Of a DNA stretch of 64,000 nucleotides, positions 49,380-60,245 are shown in pieces. The stretch comes from Clostridia bacterium (GTDB taxonomy: Bacteria > Bacillota > Peptococcia > DRI-13 > SM3-B62), in assembly GCA_018433675.1 (NCBI GenBank), contig JAHDQS010000024.1, positions 32,399-96,398 of the forward strand. The letters run 5' to 3'. The translations under genes and the position numbers were made by a program. The first letter of the stretch is position 1. Each line of letters begins with the position of its first letter. The notes below the pieces were generated by a model. The model was not told where the DNA came from. It saw only the letters and a list, made by a program, of their open reading frames with translations, and did no database searches.

Positions 49380-50618
49380 CTAGCCCTTAAGCTTCTTCAG
49401 CCACTTCTTAAGCAGTCCGGTCGAACCCGAAAACTCCACATAGGGATCGTATTGCCCTTCCGGCACAGGAATATACCCCGGATTTTCGCCGGTCTTGAAA
49501 TATACCGTTTTTCGCAGTCTACTCTGTTTTCTGCCCCGTAACAGTTCGACCTTAACCGAACCGCCACTTAACAGCAGCAACTCCCTAATCTCTCTCTCAT
49601 AATGTACCGCTATGCCATTGACGGCTAAAATAATGTCCCCGTCTTTGAGCCCGGCCCGTCTAAACGGCATACCTCGCAAGACATGCAGTAGCATGACACC
49701 CTGCATCGGGGGAACAAAGTACGGCTGTCCGCCCATTTCCCTGCGCTGCCCCAAAAGGATCAATGTCTCATGCCCCAGCGGTCCGAACAGGGCAGGAATA
49801 ATGGCCGTTTCCGGGCGGTAACTCGCCATTATCGCCAAGAACAAAAGAATCACACTGTACAGCCCTAAATCCAGTGCCGAACGGCGCGTTTTGTAACGCG
49901 GCAAGTCCGTCAGCGCGATATCTCCGTATCCGAGGGCGGCCACAACCGGCAGCATATAATACACCGGGTCGCCGGTTCCCTGCAAGTATTCGGGTTTAAT
50001 CAAAGGCCACCAATCAGGCATGGCCACACCGCCTTGCACGACTCCCGAATCAGGCAGTGTCACGGCCATTAAAGCCACAATGGGCAAAGGCCAAAACTTT
50101 TGCAGATTGAAGCCCCCAACAATCCTGCCCTGCTTCGTCCTGGCATACACCGGGACCGGCTGTAAATGCGCACTTCCCAGTATCAAAAAGGACTCCACCA
50201 TGTGTAAAATGGCTACCAATCCCATTATCTGCGGCACGCTAACGTCCGGGACGCCAAAAATTATTCTCACCAGAGATATCACCCCGCCGGCATAAGCAAA
50301 ACAAAGAAAGCGCTGCCGAAACAGCATCAAGACCAGCGCCGTTATCCACAGGTAAATTATCCCGACTTCAAACAAAGAGATACCCACAACCACCAGCAGG
50401 ATACTGCCCAGAACCCCGCCTGCCATACCAAAAAGTGTCGCGAAAAGAACCGAAGGCCAAAGCGGTTCCCTTGGCAAATCGAAAAGGAAACTGCCGACCT
50501 TCGTTAATCTCTTGTACTGCATGGCTACCAATAAAACAATCAGCCAAAAGATCCAGCTGAAAATAATTGAGGCCATGCCCTGCAAAATCATCGGTATCAA
50601 CTGATATATCGGGAACAC
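49380..50618 (-). CDS. Polytopic membrane protein with C-terminal PDZ domain
   Basis: The 412-residue protein has about eight transmembrane segments in the first 280 residues and a PDZ domain near residues 300-370 (PMQGVMLLHVLRGMPFRRAGLKDGDIILAVNGIAVHYEREIRELLLLSGG). It recalls the MinJ-type topology of Firmicutes, but the call is by layout only. It follows ctpA by 12 bases and is probably co-transcribed. Its last 165 bases also occur at 48531-48700. Confidence 0.75.
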   Translation of the reverse strand: MFPIYQLIPMILQGMASIIFSWIFWLIVLLVAMQYKRLTKVGSFLFDLPREPLWPSVLFATLFGMAGGVLGSILLVVVGISLFEVGIIYLWITALVLMLFRQRFLCFAYAGGVISLVRIIFGVPDVSVPQIMGLVAILHMVESFLILGSAHLQPVPVYARTKQGRIVGGFNLQKFWPLPIVALMAVTLPDSGVVQGGVAMPDWWPLIKPEYLQGTGDPVYYMLPVVAALGYGDIALTDLPRYKTRRSALDLGLYSVILLFLAIMASYRPETAIIPALFGPLGHETLILLGQRREMGGQPYFVPPMQGVMLLHVLRGMPFRRAGLKDGDIILAVNGIAVHYEREIRELLLLSGGSVKVELLRGRKQSRLRKTVYFKTGENPGYIPVPEGQYDPYVEFSGSTGLLKKWLKKLKG

Positions 50619-50630
50619 TAACCCGCCCCC

Positions 50631-51770
50631 TTAATCCATTTGTTCTTCCAAATACTCCAGCGCCCCTTTTAACTGAACGTCTTCCTCGTCTGCGGCTGTC
50701 AGCTCAATAAAAATATCCGGTTCGATACCCAGTTCATGAATATCCGTCTTGTTAGGGGTCAGGTATTTCGAGGTCGTCAGCTTCAAGCCGTCCTCTTCGT
50801 TTATCATGAAAATACCCTGAACTATACCCTTGCCAAAGGTCCTCTCACCCAGCAAAACGCCGGACTCCGTATCCTTGATCGCGCCGGCCAGAACCTCGGA
50901 AGCACTGGCGCTTCCTCCGTTGACCAAAACAACCAGGGGAATGTTAAGACTCACCGATTCCTCATTATTGTATGCCACCATTTCGCCCCTCTTATCCACT
51001 GTAAACACAATGGGCCCTTCCGGCACGAAAAGCTTAGCGATATTTACCGCTGAGCTCAAATCACCCCCCGGATTATCCCGCAGATCCAAAACAAGAGCCT
51101 TGGCACCGTCCTCCAGCAATTCCAACAGCTGCTCTTTAACAGCCTCATCAGTATTGCTGGCAAAAGTCAAAATCCGCATGTAGCCGATATTTTTCTCCGT
51201 CAGCTCGCTTTCCACAGAAGGTATCTCGATGACTTTTCTCGTTATTTCGAATGTCAGGATTTCTGCAACACCTTCTCGGGTAACGCCGATACTCACCGGT
51301 GTCCCCGGCTCGCCTCTCATCCTCGCCACGGTTTCGTCGTATTCCAGTTCACTGGTGAAAGTATCATCTACTTTAACGATCACATCTTCTCTCTTGAGTC
51401 CGGCTTCATAAGCAGGCGTTCCTTCAATAGGGGAAACTACAACCAACTTCCCATCCTTGACCCCCACATAAACCCCTATACCCCCGATAGAACCCTGGAT
51501 ATAGCGCTGCAATTCCTCATATTCCTCACCCTCAAGATAAACAGAATAAGGGTCTTCCAGGGATTGAACCATCCCCTTCACGGCACCGGTTATCATCTGG
51601 GAAAAGGTCACATCATGCAAATACTGTGTCTTGACCAACAGACCGACTTCCAGCATTTTATTGATTTCCGTGCTGAAACTATAATAGAACACTCCTGCCA
51701 CAATAGTTACCAAAAAGCAAAAAGCAGTAATAAGGGATATTATTGTTTTCAATAAACCGTGCTTCTTCAT
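50631..51770 (-). CDS. ctpA: C-terminal processing protease (S41)
   Basis: The 379-residue protein has one N-terminal membrane anchor (TIISLITAFCFLVTIVAGVFYY), a PDZ domain (GGIGVYVGVKDGKLVVVSPIEGTPAYEAGLKREDVIVKV) and the S41 catalytic core with VNGGSASASEVLAGAI (Ser) and GERTFGKGIVQG (Lys). It trims exported proteins outside the membrane. The start at 51770 follows GTAGGAGAG; an earlier in-frame start reaches back through the terminator region. Confidence 0.92.
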   Translation of the reverse strand: MKKHGLLKTIISLITAFCFLVTIVAGVFYYSFSTEINKMLEVGLLVKTQYLHDVTFSQMITGAVKGMVQSLEDPYSVYLEGEEYEELQRYIQGSIGGIGVYVGVKDGKLVVVSPIEGTPAYEAGLKREDVIVKVDDTFTSELEYDETVARMRGEPGTPVSIGVTREGVAEILTFEITRKVIEIPSVESELTEKNIGYMRILTFASNTDEAVKEQLLELLEDGAKALVLDLRDNPGGDLSSAVNIAKLFVPEGPIVFTVDKRGEMVAYNNEESVSLNIPLVVLVNGGSASASEVLAGAIKDTESGVLLGERTFGKGIVQGIFMINEEDGLKLTTSKYLTPNKTDIHELGIEPDIFIELTAADEEDVQLKGALEYLEEQMD

Positions 51771-51806
51771 TATGACTCTCCTACCCAACCAGCAACAGCA
51801 CATATA

Positions 51807-51834
51807 GAAAAAAAACGGTGCCGTCACCGTAAAA
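51807..51834 (-). terminator. Terminator after ftsX
   Basis: On the minus strand ACGGTG-ACGG-CACCGT is followed by eight T. It separates ftsEX from ctpA. Confidence 0.8.
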
Positions 51835-51924
51835 TATTATTTTGCCGTTTCCTTTATCTCTATTCTATCTTATGTGATTTAAAACCATCTTACCATAACA
51901 CAAAAAACTTTCTTATCGCTTAAG

Positions 51925-52812
51925 TCACACCTTTAAAAAGCGATGCAGGCTCACGGCACTGCCCAAGGCACCGATGGCCGTACCCATCAGCAATAGATTC
52001 TTGTAAATATTATACAGCACTCCTTGATCCGTCATAATCGGTACAAAGCTGACCATCACAGAAATGTTTTGTACCAGCTGCCCATATATAAAATAGATTG
52101 ACATGACAGCCAAGAAGGCTCCGGCAAAACCGATAATCATCCCCTCCAGAAAAAAGGGCCAGCGGATATACCAGTTGGTCGCCCCTACCAACTTCATGAT
52201 AGTCACCTCGCGTCTGCGGGCAAAGACCGTTAACCTGATTGTCGTGGCAATCAAGAAAATAGCCGCGAGTCCCACCGCAAAGATGACTCCCAAACCAACC
52301 GTACGCAGCCAATCTGTCAGGGACAACAGCTTTTCCACAAAACCCTGCCCATAGCGTACCGTTTCTATTCCTTCCAAAGCCGCGAGCTCAGAGGCAATCT
52401 GCGGAACAAGATCCCCATCAAGAGCCTTGATCCTATATACATCCGGCAAAGGGTTTACACCGCCCAGAGACTGCAGGAGATCGGACTCCTCACCAAAGCG
52501 TTCCTCCATATCTTCCAATCCCTCTTCTTTCGCTATGAAAACCGCTTCCTCTACCCCGGATACTTTCTGAATTTTATCCTTTATCTCAAGAGCCGCATCC
52601 CTGGTTAATTCCTTTTCCAAATAAACATTAATCTCAAGCTCAGACTCCATGGTCGAGGCCAGATATTCCGTATTTAATACCAGAATCCAGGCAGCCCCTA
52701 ATATCACCATAGATATAGCAACCGTAGCCACCGAGGCTATGGTCATAAACTTATTGCGCCACAAGGAACGAAAGGCATCACGCAGGGAATAACCCATACT
52801 GCTAAGCTTCAT
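51925..52812 (-). CDS. ftsX: Cell division protein FtsX
   Basis: The 295-residue protein has four transmembrane segments with a large outer loop between the first two (MTIASVATVAISMVILGAAWILVL, then three near the C-terminus) and the conserved MKLVGATNWYIRWPFFLEGMIIGFAGA coupling region. With FtsE it controls wall hydrolases during division or sporulation. It overlaps ftsE by 11 bases. Confidence 0.95.
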   Translation of the reverse strand: MKLSSMGYSLRDAFRSLWRNKFMTIASVATVAISMVILGAAWILVLNTEYLASTMESELEINVYLEKELTRDAALEIKDKIQKVSGVEEAVFIAKEEGLEDMEERFGEESDLLQSLGGVNPLPDVYRIKALDGDLVPQIASELAALEGIETVRYGQGFVEKLLSLTDWLRTVGLGVIFAVGLAAIFLIATTIRLTVFARRREVTIMKLVGATNWYIRWPFFLEGMIIGFAGAFLAVMSIYFIYGQLVQNISVMVSFVPIMTDQGVLYNIYKNLLLMGTAIGALGSAVSLHRFLKV

Positions 52813-53494
52813 TGCGGTATGTCCCCCTCTCCTCGTCCCGAACGATCTCTCCGTCGGATAAGGCGATTACGCGCCGTTTCATTTTATCGACCATTTCCCG
52901 GTCGTGGGTTGCCGTAATTATTGTAGTACCTCTCTTGTTAATGGCCGCCAAAATCCTCATAATATCCCATGAATTATCCGGATCCAGGTTGCCGGTCGGC
53001 TCATCAGCAATAATAATCAACGGATCGTTGACCACAGCCCGGGCAATGCAAACCCTCTGCTGCTGACCGCCGGAAAGCTCATGGGGGTACATGGACATCT
53101 TATCCTTCAACCCAACCATTTCCAACACAGCGGGTACCCGTTCCCGCACGGTGCTCCGCGGTATTTCAATGGCCTCCATAGCAAAGGCTACGTTTTCATA
53201 GACCGTTCTCTCCATTAGCAGGCGAAAATCCTGGAAAATGAAGCCTATCTTGCGCCGCAGGAGGGGAACCTCCTTTTCCTTCAGTCTCGGCAAGCTTTTC
53301 CCGCCCACTATGATTTGCCCGCTGGTGGGTAATTCCTCTCTGATTATCAACCGGGTCAGGGTCGACTTTCCGGCACCGCTGGGTCCGACAATAAAGACGA
53401 ACTCGCCCCTGTCGATATGAAGATTAATATGTGAAAGGGCTCTAACTTTGACCTCTCCCTGGTACACCTTGGACACATTGACCATCTTTATCAT
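52802..53494 (-). CDS. ftsE: Cell division ATP-binding protein FtsE
   Basis: A 230-residue ABC ATPase: GPSGAGKSTLTRLIIREELPTSGQI (Walker A), FIFQDFRLL (Q-loop), LSGGQQQRVCIARA, IIADEPTGNLDPDNSWDIM and TATHDREMVDKM. The adjacent ftsX confirms the assignment. The start at 53494 follows AGGGGTGAT; a start at 53518 is less likely. Confidence 0.95.
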   Translation of the reverse strand: MIKMVNVSKVYQGEVKVRALSHINLHIDRGEFVFIVGPSGAGKSTLTRLIIREELPTSGQIIVGGKSLPRLKEKEVPLLRRKIGFIFQDFRLLMERTVYENVAFAMEAIEIPRSTVRERVPAVLEMVGLKDKMSMYPHELSGGQQQRVCIARAVVNDPLIIIADEPTGNLDPDNSWDIMRILAAINKRGTTIITATHDREMVDKMKRRVIALSDGEIVRDEERGTYRNEA

Positions 53495-53587
53495 TATTAT
53501 CAAATCACCCCTATACATCTCCGCCCTATTGCTTCGACAATATCTCTATCTTTGTTCGACAGCGCAAGGGAAATACCTGCCGGATAA

Positions 53588-54514
53588 TTATGTTAATGTA
53601 AGGACTGCCGCTTTGATATGCCCCGCCGTCAGTCCATATTTTTCCAACAATTCCGGTGCCTTACCCGATTCACCGAAGGTGTCCTTTACCCCTACACGCA
53701 CCAAAGGAGTCGGTTCATTCTCAGCCAATACCTCAGCAACCGCACTGCCTAAACCACCGATGATACTGTGCTCCTCGGCCGTTACCAAGGCTTTGGTCTC
53801 CCGGGCCGCCTTGAGGATCGCCTCCGTATCTAAGGGCTTGAGGGTCGAAATGTTCAGGACTCTCGCCGAAATACCTTCTTTCTCCAGCTCTTCGGCTGCG
53901 GCCAGAGCTTCAGCCACCATGATACCGCAGGCCAAAATGGCCACATCTTTGCCCTGCCGCAGGACTGAAGCCTTGCCGGGAACAAAACTGTAATCCTCAG
54001 CGTAAAGCACCGGCACATTGGAACGACCCAACCGTAAATAGACAGGCCCTTCAATCTCGGCAGCGGCAAGGGTCATCTTCGCAGCTTCCGTAGCGTCAGC
54101 CGGAACAAACACAGTCATATTCGGCATAGCCCGCATCAAGGCCAGATCCAGCACAGCCTGATGAGAAGCGCCGTCCTCACCCACCGTTAAACCGGCGTGG
54201 GTGGCGGCAATCTTTACATTCAGCCTCGGATAGGCAATAGAATTCCTGATCTGTTCAAAGGCCCGCCCCGTTGCAAAAATAGCAAAGGTACTGGCAAAAG
54301 GTATCTTACCGGCGGCGGCAAAGCCTGCTGCCGTCCCCATCAAATTCTGCTCGGCAATTCCCATATCAAAAAACCTGGCGGGAAAACTCTTCTTAAAATC
54401 AATCGTCTTTGTTGATTTGGCAAGGTCCGCATCAAGCACGACAATATTCTCATTGACCTTCCCCAATTCGACAAGGGCTTTACCATACGCATTTCTGGTA
54501 GCGATCTTTTCCAT
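53588..54514 (-). CDS. Transketolase, C-terminal subunit
   Basis: The 308-residue protein holds the pyrimidine-binding and C-terminal domains: ADLAKSTKTIDFKKSFPARFFDMGIAEQNLMGTAAGFAAAGKIPFASTFAIFATGR with the catalytic Glu in IAEQN, then YLRLGRSNVPV and ALVTAEEHSIIGGLGSAVAEVL. Split transketolases are common in Clostridia and Archaea. The ATG shares one base with the stop of the N-terminal half. Confidence 0.95.
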   Translation of the reverse strand: MEKIATRNAYGKALVELGKVNENIVVLDADLAKSTKTIDFKKSFPARFFDMGIAEQNLMGTAAGFAAAGKIPFASTFAIFATGRAFEQIRNSIAYPRLNVKIAATHAGLTVGEDGASHQAVLDLALMRAMPNMTVFVPADATEAAKMTLAAAEIEGPVYLRLGRSNVPVLYAEDYSFVPGKASVLRQGKDVAILACGIMVAEALAAAEELEKEGISARVLNISTLKPLDTEAILKAARETKALVTAEEHSIIGGLGSAVAEVLAENEPTPLVRVGVKDTFGESGKAPELLEKYGLTAGHIKAAVLTLT

Positions 54515-55347
54515 CAGAGCACCTCCTGTTCCAACTCGGCCAGGGCTTGCTTCACTTGTTCCTCATTGGGAGTGCTGCCATGCCACTCCACCTGGTTTTC
54601 CATGAAGGAAACGCCCTTGCCCTTGACGGTCTCAGCAATAATCATGGTCGGCTTGTCCTTGACCTCATCAGCTTTGTCCAGGGCCGCAAATATTTCCCGG
54701 AAGGAATGACCGTTAATCTTCTCCACGTGCCAGCCAAAGGCCTTAAATTTCTCATCAAGAGGCTCCGGTGACATAACCTCAGTTGTTTTACCGTCGATTT
54801 GCAGACCGTTGTGGTCAAGGAAAGCTATCACACGATCCAACCGGTAATGGGCCGCCGCCATAGCCGCTTCCCACACCTGCCCCTCCTGGACCTCTCCGTC
54901 TCCCAAAAGCACGAAGACCCGGTAATCCCTGTTATCCAGCCGACCGGCCAAGGCCATACCAACAGCGGCCGAAAGACCCTGTCCCAAAGAACCGGTGGAC
55001 ATCTCCACGCCGGGTACCTTCTTCATATCAGGGTGCCCCTGTAACCGACTGTTAATCTTTCTGAGAGTCAGCAACTCCTCCCGGGGGAAAAACCCTTTTG
55101 CGGCGAGAGTAGCATACAACACAGGTGCCCCATGGCCCTTGCTCAGAATGAACCTGTCCCTTGCGGGCCAAGACGGATTTGCCGGATCGATCTTCATCTC
55201 TTGGAAATACAAAGCAGTGAGGATTTCCACCGCCGACAGGGAACCCCCCGGATGACCGGAGTTCGCTTCAGCCAACATTGTAATGATATCCCGGCGAATT
55301 TGCCCGGAAATACGCCTTAATTCTCCAAACTCAACATTATCTGACAT
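54514..55347 (-). CDS. Transketolase, N-terminal subunit
   Basis: The 277-residue thiamine-pyrophosphate-binding half: [59 protein letters not shown] and the TPP motif [40 protein letters not shown]. With the adjacent subunit it moves two-carbon units in the pentose phosphate pathway. The start at 55347 follows GGAGGAAGGG. Confidence 0.95.
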   Translation of the reverse strand: MSDNVEFGELRRISGQIRRDIITMLAEANSGHPGGSLSAVEILTALYFQEMKIDPANPSWPARDRFILSKGHGAPVLYATLAAKGFFPREELLTLRKINSRLQGHPDMKKVPGVEMSTGSLGQGLSAAVGMALAGRLDNRDYRVFVLLGDGEVQEGQVWEAAMAAAHYRLDRVIAFLDHNGLQIDGKTTEVMSPEPLDEKFKAFGWHVEKINGHSFREIFAALDKADEVKDKPTMIIAETVKGKGVSFMENQVEWHGSTPNEEQVKQALAELEQEVL

Positions 55348-55369
55348 AAACCCTTCCTCCATCACGATT

Positions 55370-56459
55370 TTAGTTTTGCCTCCGCAAATATGCGTTAATA
55401 AAGGCATCTATCTCACCGTCCATGACCGCCTGGACATTGCCTACTTCGACATTCGTCCGGTGATCCTTGACGAGACTGTAGGGATGAAAAACATAAGACC
55501 GTATTTGGCTACCCCAGCCTATTTCCTGCTGGTCACCCCTCAGACCGGCCAGCTCCTTTTCCTGTTCAACCCGTTTTAATTCTAAAAGCCTGGCCTTGAG
55601 GATTTTTTCAGCCGCCATTCTATTGGAAATCTGCGAACGCTCATTCTGGCACTGGACAACAATACCGGTAGGCAAATGAGTTAAACGCACGGCAGAGTCC
55701 GTCTTATTAACATGCTGTCCTCCCGCGCCCCCGGAACGATAGGTATCCGTCTTTATCTCTGTGGGGTCCAGAATGATCTCCGCATCCGCACCTTCATCAA
55801 GCTCAGGCAGCACGTCCGCCGCGGCAAAAGAAGTATGCCTCCGCCCGGAAGCATCAAAAGGGGAAATGCGTACAAGACGGTGAACGCCTTTTTCCGCCTT
55901 CAAATAGCCATAAGCGTTCTCACCCTTGATGAGCAAAGTAACGCTTTTTACCCCGGCTTCGTCCCCCGGTTGATAGTCCAGCATCTCCACCGTGAAACCC
56001 CGTCTTTCAGCCCAGCGGGTATACATCCGTAAAAGCATTTCTGTCCAGTCCTGAGATTCCGTTCCTCCCGCACCCGGATGAAGTGCTATAATGGCAGACC
56101 CTGCATCGTATTCATCCTTAAACAAGAGACTCAACTCCAAATCGTCCAACCCTTGGTGAAGTTGCAGCAGGCTCGTTTCCACCTCTTTTAAATATTCTTC
56201 CTCTTCCTGGGCCAGTTCGTACATTATTTCCGCATCTTCACAATCCTGTAACAGGCCGTTGAATTCCTCCAGGCGGTTTTTCAAAGCCGTGCTCTGTTGA
56301 ACGACCTCCTGAGCTTTTTGTTTATCATCCCAAAAATCGGGCTGACTCATTTTCTCTTCCAGTTCTTGCAAGAGCTTTTCCTTGCCGGCCAGGTCAAAGA
56401 GACCCCCTTATTTCAGCGATTCTTTTCTTAGCTCTTTTTAACTCCTGACTGATTTCCAT
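55370..56459 (-). CDS. prfB: Peptide chain release factor 2, with programmed +1 frameshift
   Basis: The ATG at 56459 opens a short frame ([21 protein letters not shown]) that ends at TGA 56394-56396. The site reads AGGGGG-TCT-CTT-TGA-C, the standard RF2 arrangement of internal Shine-Dalgarno, slippery CTT and in-frame stop. After a +1 shift translation continues [22 protein letters not shown] to 55370, giving 362 residues. [11 protein letters not shown] (GGQ-bearing region: [18 protein letters not shown]) and [12 protein letters not shown] identify RF2. RF2 autoregulates itself through the UGA. It follows secA by 15 bases. Confidence 0.96.
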
Positions 56460-56474
56460 ATACTCGTTTGCCTC

Positions 56475-59141
56475 CTACTCGTTCTTGCCGCAGCATTTTT
56501 TATACTTTTTCCCGCTGCCGCAAGGACAAGGATCATTTCGTCCAACCTTATCCGACCTCACCGGGGTTTTGGCGGCCACCTCTTCATCACTGCGGTTTTC
56601 TATCAAGTCTTTTCTTTCTTGAGGTCTCTCCACAACAGAGACGTAATAGACATACCTTACGATTTCTTCCTGGATCTCTTCAATCATCTGGTTAAACATA
56701 TCATAGGCTTCATACTTATATTCAACCAAGGGGTCTTTCTGCCCGTATGCCCGCAGTCCTATGCCCTGGCGCAACTGGTCCATAGCGTCGAGATGGTTCA
56801 TCCACTTTTCATCCACGACCCTTAAGGTCACCATCCGCTCCAGCTCACGCATGCCTTCTAAACCGATCTCTTCCTCCCGCTTTTGATATCCCTGCATAGC
56901 CAAAGCAAGCAGCTGCTCTCTCAGCTCTTCGGCTTCCATCTTCACCAATTCTTCCGGTGCCACCTTCATCTGAGGCAAAAAGCGCAGCCTGGCCAGTTCC
57001 AAAAGTCCGTTCATATCCCATTCTTCCGGATACCTGCTTTCCCCGGCAAAACGATCAATGGTGCGGGCTACAACCTTCTCGATCATATCAAGGATGCTGT
57101 CCTGAACGTTCTCGCCCTCCAGCACCTTGCGGCGCTGTTCGTAAATGACCTCCCGCTGCTGGTTCATAACGTTATCATATTCTAAGACGTTTTTACGTAT
57201 CTCAAAGTTCCTGCCTTCGACTCGTCGCTGGGCATTTTCTATCGCCCTGCTGATTAGCTTGTTTTCAATGGGTATATCGTCATCCATCCCCAGTTTATCC
57301 ATCAAACCCATGATATTTTCAGCCCCAAACAACCGCATGAGGTCATCCTCCAGGGAAATGAAAAACTGGCTGGAACCCGGGTCGCCCTGACGTCCGGAAC
57401 GTCCCCGCAGCTGGTTGTCGATCCTGCGGCTTTCGTGCCGCTCCGTACCGACAATATGGAGTCCTCCTGCAGAAATCACCTGGTCATGCTCCCGATCTGT
57501 CTCCCGCTTCTTCTCCTGATACAAAGTATTGTACAACTCTCTGGTCTTGAGAATTTCGGGTTCATCCGTCACACTGTGGCTTGCCGCCTCCTCAATCAAC
57601 CAGGATTCCACGCCTTGCTCGAGCATCTCCAACCGCGCTATGAAGCCTGGGTTACCTCCGAGAATAATGTCGGTACCGCGGCCAGCCATATTGGTAGAAA
57701 CCGTTACTGCTCCCTTACGCCCGGCTTGGGCGACGATCTGCGCCTCCATCTCATGAAACTTGGCATTGAGCACCTGATGAGGTATCCCCCGGTTTTTCAA
57801 CATTTGACTCAAAACTTCCGATTTTTCAATAGAAATCGTCCCCACCAAGACAGGCTGTCCAAGCTCATAATGCCGCGCTATTTCTTCCACCGCGGCCTTA
57901 AACTTGCCCTCCTCCGTACGATATACCACATCCGGCAGATCCTGCCGAATCATCGGCATATTGGTAGGGATAACTATTACATCAAGCTGATATATCTTGC
58001 GAAATTCCTCTTCCTCGGTTACGGCTGTTCCCGTCATACCCGCCAGCTTCTCATACATCCTGAAGTAATTCTGGAAGGTTACCGTGGCCAAGGTTTGGGA
58101 TTCCTTCTCGATCTTGACGCCCTCTTTCGCCTCAATGGCCTGGTGCAAACCCTCACTGTAACGGCGACCGAACATCAGCCGACCCGTAAATTCGTCAACG
58201 ATAATAATTTGCCCATTCTTAACCACATAATTAACATCCCGCTTCATCAAGGCATGGGCGTGAAGGGCCTGATTGACATGGTGACTGATTTCAATATTGA
58301 TATCGTCGTAAAGGTTTTCCACCCCCAGCATATTCTCAACCTTATCTACCCCGTGCTCCGTCAAAACAACTGTCTTGGCCTTTTCGTCAACAGTAAAGTC
58401 TTCCTCTTTTTTCAAGCGGGGTATGACCTTGGCAACTTGCTGATAAAGAGTCTTCGGCTTTGCCCCGGCTCCGGAGATAATCAAAGGTGTCCGGGCCTCA
58501 TCAATCAAGATGCTGTCCACCTCGTCGATGATGGCGTAGCTAAGTTGCCTCTGCACCATCTGTTCCGGGCGAAAGACCATATTATCCCGCAAATAGTCAA
58601 AACCATATTCGTTGTTGGTCCCATAGGTTATATCGGCGTTATAGGCTTCTTTACGCTGCTGAAAGTCCAAACCGTGGACGATGAGCCCGACGGATAAGCC
58701 TAAGAACTTATAGACCTGTCCCATCCATTCGCTGTCGCGGCGAGCCAAATAATCGTTAACCGTAACGATATGAACACCTTTTCCCGTCAAGGCATTCAGA
58801 TAGGCCGGCAATGTGGCGACCAGGGTTTTTCCTTCCCCTGTTTTCATCTCGGCAATATTCCCCTCATGCAGGACCATACCGCCAATCAACTGCACGTCAA
58901 AATGCCGCATCCCCAGGACACGGCGGGATGCCTCCCGCACCACAGCGAAAGCCTCGGGGAGAAGTTCATTAAGAGTCTCCCCCTTTTGCAGACGTTCTCT
59001 GTATTCCGGCGTTTTCGCCCTTAATTCACTATCACTCAACCCCTTAAAACGCTCTTCCAGGGAATTGATTTCCTCAATCTTCTTGCTTAACCTCTTGATT
59101 TCCTTAGCATTATCATCCAACAGCCTTTTAAGCAATCCCAT
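56475..59141 (-). CDS. secA: Protein translocase ATPase SecA
   Basis: The 888-residue protein has the DEAD motor ([37 protein letters not shown]), [12 protein letters not shown] region, [42 protein letters not shown] and a C-terminal zinc motif, [17 protein letters not shown]. It pushes preproteins through SecYEG. The start at 59141 gives the normal N-terminus [11 protein letters not shown]; a start at 59156 is also in frame. Confidence 0.98.
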   Translation of the reverse strand: MGLLKRLLDDNAKEIKRLSKKIEEINSLEERFKGLSDSELRAKTPEYRERLQKGETLNELLPEAFAVVREASRRVLGMRHFDVQLIGGMVLHEGNIAEMKTGEGKTLVATLPAYLNALTGKGVHIVTVNDYLARRDSEWMGQVYKFLGLSVGLIVHGLDFQQRKEAYNADITYGTNNEYGFDYLRDNMVFRPEQMVQRQLSYAIIDEVDSILIDEARTPLIISGAGAKPKTLYQQVAKVIPRLKKEEDFTVDEKAKTVVLTEHGVDKVENMLGVENLYDDINIEISHHVNQALHAHALMKRDVNYVVKNGQIIIVDEFTGRLMFGRRYSEGLHQAIEAKEGVKIEKESQTLATVTFQNYFRMYEKLAGMTGTAVTEEEEFRKIYQLDVIVIPTNMPMIRQDLPDVVYRTEEGKFKAAVEEIARHYELGQPVLVGTISIEKSEVLSQMLKNRGIPHQVLNAKFHEMEAQIVAQAGRKGAVTVSTNMAGRGTDIILGGNPGFIARLEMLEQGVESWLIEEAASHSVTDEPEILKTRELYNTLYQEKKRETDREHDQVISAGGLHIVGTERHESRRIDNQLRGRSGRQGDPGSSQFFISLEDDLMRLFGAENIMGLMDKLGMDDDIPIENKLISRAIENAQRRVEGRNFEIRKNVLEYDNVMNQQREVIYEQRRKVLEGENVQDSILDMIEKVVARTIDRFAGESRYPEEWDMNGLLELARLRFLPQMKVAPEELVKMEAEELREQLLALAMQGYQKREEEIGLEGMRELERMVTLRVVDEKWMNHLDAMDQLRQGIGLRAYGQKDPLVEYKYEAYDMFNQMIEEIQEEIVRYVYYVSVVERPQERKDLIENRSDEEVAAKTPVRSDKVGRNDPCPCGSGKKYKKCCGKNE

Positions 59142-59293
59142 TACCACTTCAGGCACCTGCCTTTTTTTCTTTTAAGATTAAATATTCCCGGATTTTCTTA
59201 GTTTTCCCAATATATTTTAGCATCCGGTCGTTTTTTTGGCAACCGATCCAAAAAACCATAACCCGAAGAGCTCTAACGTTCCATAATATTACA

Positions 59294-59311
59294 GGGGAGC
59301 TTTTGCTCCCC
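59294..59311. terminator. Hairpin between hpf and secA
   Basis: GGGGAGC-TTTT-GCTCCCC forms a perfect stem 20 bases behind the hpf stop. The following T run is weak on both strands. Confidence 0.5.
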
Positions 59312-59330
59312 TTGCTTTAAGCCGGTCATT

Positions 59331-59858
59331 TTAAAACTCAGGCTCGATTAGACCGTAATTCCCGTCCTTGCGTCGGTAAAGAACATTTGCCTCTTCTGTT
59401 TCCGCATTGAAAAAGACAAAGAAGCTGTGCCCCAGCAGGTTCATCTGCAGTATCGCCTCTTCCACCGACATAGGCTTGATGGCAAAGCGCTTCGTCCGCT
59501 TAACCTCCGGCTCCTCCTCCCCATTGGTGATTGTGGAGTCAGGCACAATATCCTTGATACTCTTTGTTCTGTTTTTCTTAACAAAGCGTGTTTTGTACTT
59601 TTCAATCTGTTTTTCTAATTTTTCTACAACCACATCAATGCAAGCGTACATATCCGGCAATTCCTCTTCGCCACGTAGGATGTACCCGTTTAGGGGCATC
59701 GTTACCTCGACGCGGTGGCGATCCCTTTCAACTACGAGAGTCACAATAGCCTCGGGGTCGTTCTCAAAATACTTATCAAGCTTGCCTAGACGTTTTTCTA
59801 CATATGACTTGAGCGCATTGCTTACTTGAATGTTTTTACCCCTAATCTGGAATTTCAT
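59331..59858 (-). CDS. hpf: Ribosome hibernation promoting factor, long form
   Basis: The 175-residue protein joins the N-terminal ribosome-binding domain (KFQIRGKNIQVSNALKSYVEKRLGKLDKYF) and the C-terminal dimerisation domain (RFAIKPMSVEEAILQMNLLGHSFFVFFNAETEEANVLYRRKDGNYGLIEP) through a variable linker. Long HPF makes 100S ribosome dimers in stationary phase. The start at 59858 follows GGGAAGGGAG. Confidence 0.95.
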   Translation of the reverse strand: MKFQIRGKNIQVSNALKSYVEKRLGKLDKYFENDPEAIVTLVVERDRHRVEVTMPLNGYILRGEEELPDMYACIDVVVEKLEKQIEKYKTRFVKKNRTKSIKDIVPDSTITNGEEEPEVKRTKRFAIKPMSVEEAILQMNLLGHSFFVFFNAETEEANVLYRRKDGNYGLIEPEF

Positions 59859-59949
59859 GCCATTCACTCCCTTCCCAGTTCTTATATATAAGTATTCCCC
59901 CACGTGGGGAAAAATCCTGCATTTTTTTAGCACGATAGAGGGGATTAAG

Positions 59950-59973
59950 AAAACCCCAGCCCTTAGGCCGGGG
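59950..59973 (-). terminator. Terminator after cold-shock gene
   Basis: On the minus strand CCCCGGCC-TAA-GGGCTGGGG is followed by TTTTCTT, 50 bases behind the csp stop. Confidence 0.7.
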
Positions 59974-60023
59974 TATAAATTACCTATGTTTATCTAAGTA
60001 TCTGAAATTAGAGGAATCAAGGA

Positions 60024-60221
60024 CTAGACCCTCATAACATTAGCCGCTTGTAGGCCTTTAGGACCATCGACTATGTCAAATTCTACACTTTCTCCTTCCT
60101 GTAATGTCTTGAAGCCTTCCTGCTGAATTGCAGAGAAGTGTACAAAAACGTCGGTACCATCCTCTCTCTCAATAAATCCGTAACCTTTGTCTTTGTTAAA
60201 CCATTTTACTTTGCCTTGCAT
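60024..60221 (-). CDS. Cold-shock protein
   Basis: A 65-residue CSD protein: [31 protein letters not shown] has both RNA-binding motifs (KGYGFI and VFVHF), followed by [24 protein letters not shown]. It binds single-stranded RNA/DNA. The start at 60221 follows AGGAGG by ten bases; an ATG nine bases upstream would overlap that site. Confidence 0.95.
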   Translation of the reverse strand: MQGKVKWFNKDKGYGFIEREDGTDVFVHFSAIQQEGFKTLQEGESVEFDIVDGPKGLQAANVMRV

Positions 60222-60245
60222 GAAACTCATTCCTCCTAAACACAT

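Noticed and set aside
57435..58697. A 420-codon open frame on the plus strand
   Set aside because: It lies wholly antisense to secA, has no ribosome site or family resemblance, and follows from the base composition of secA.
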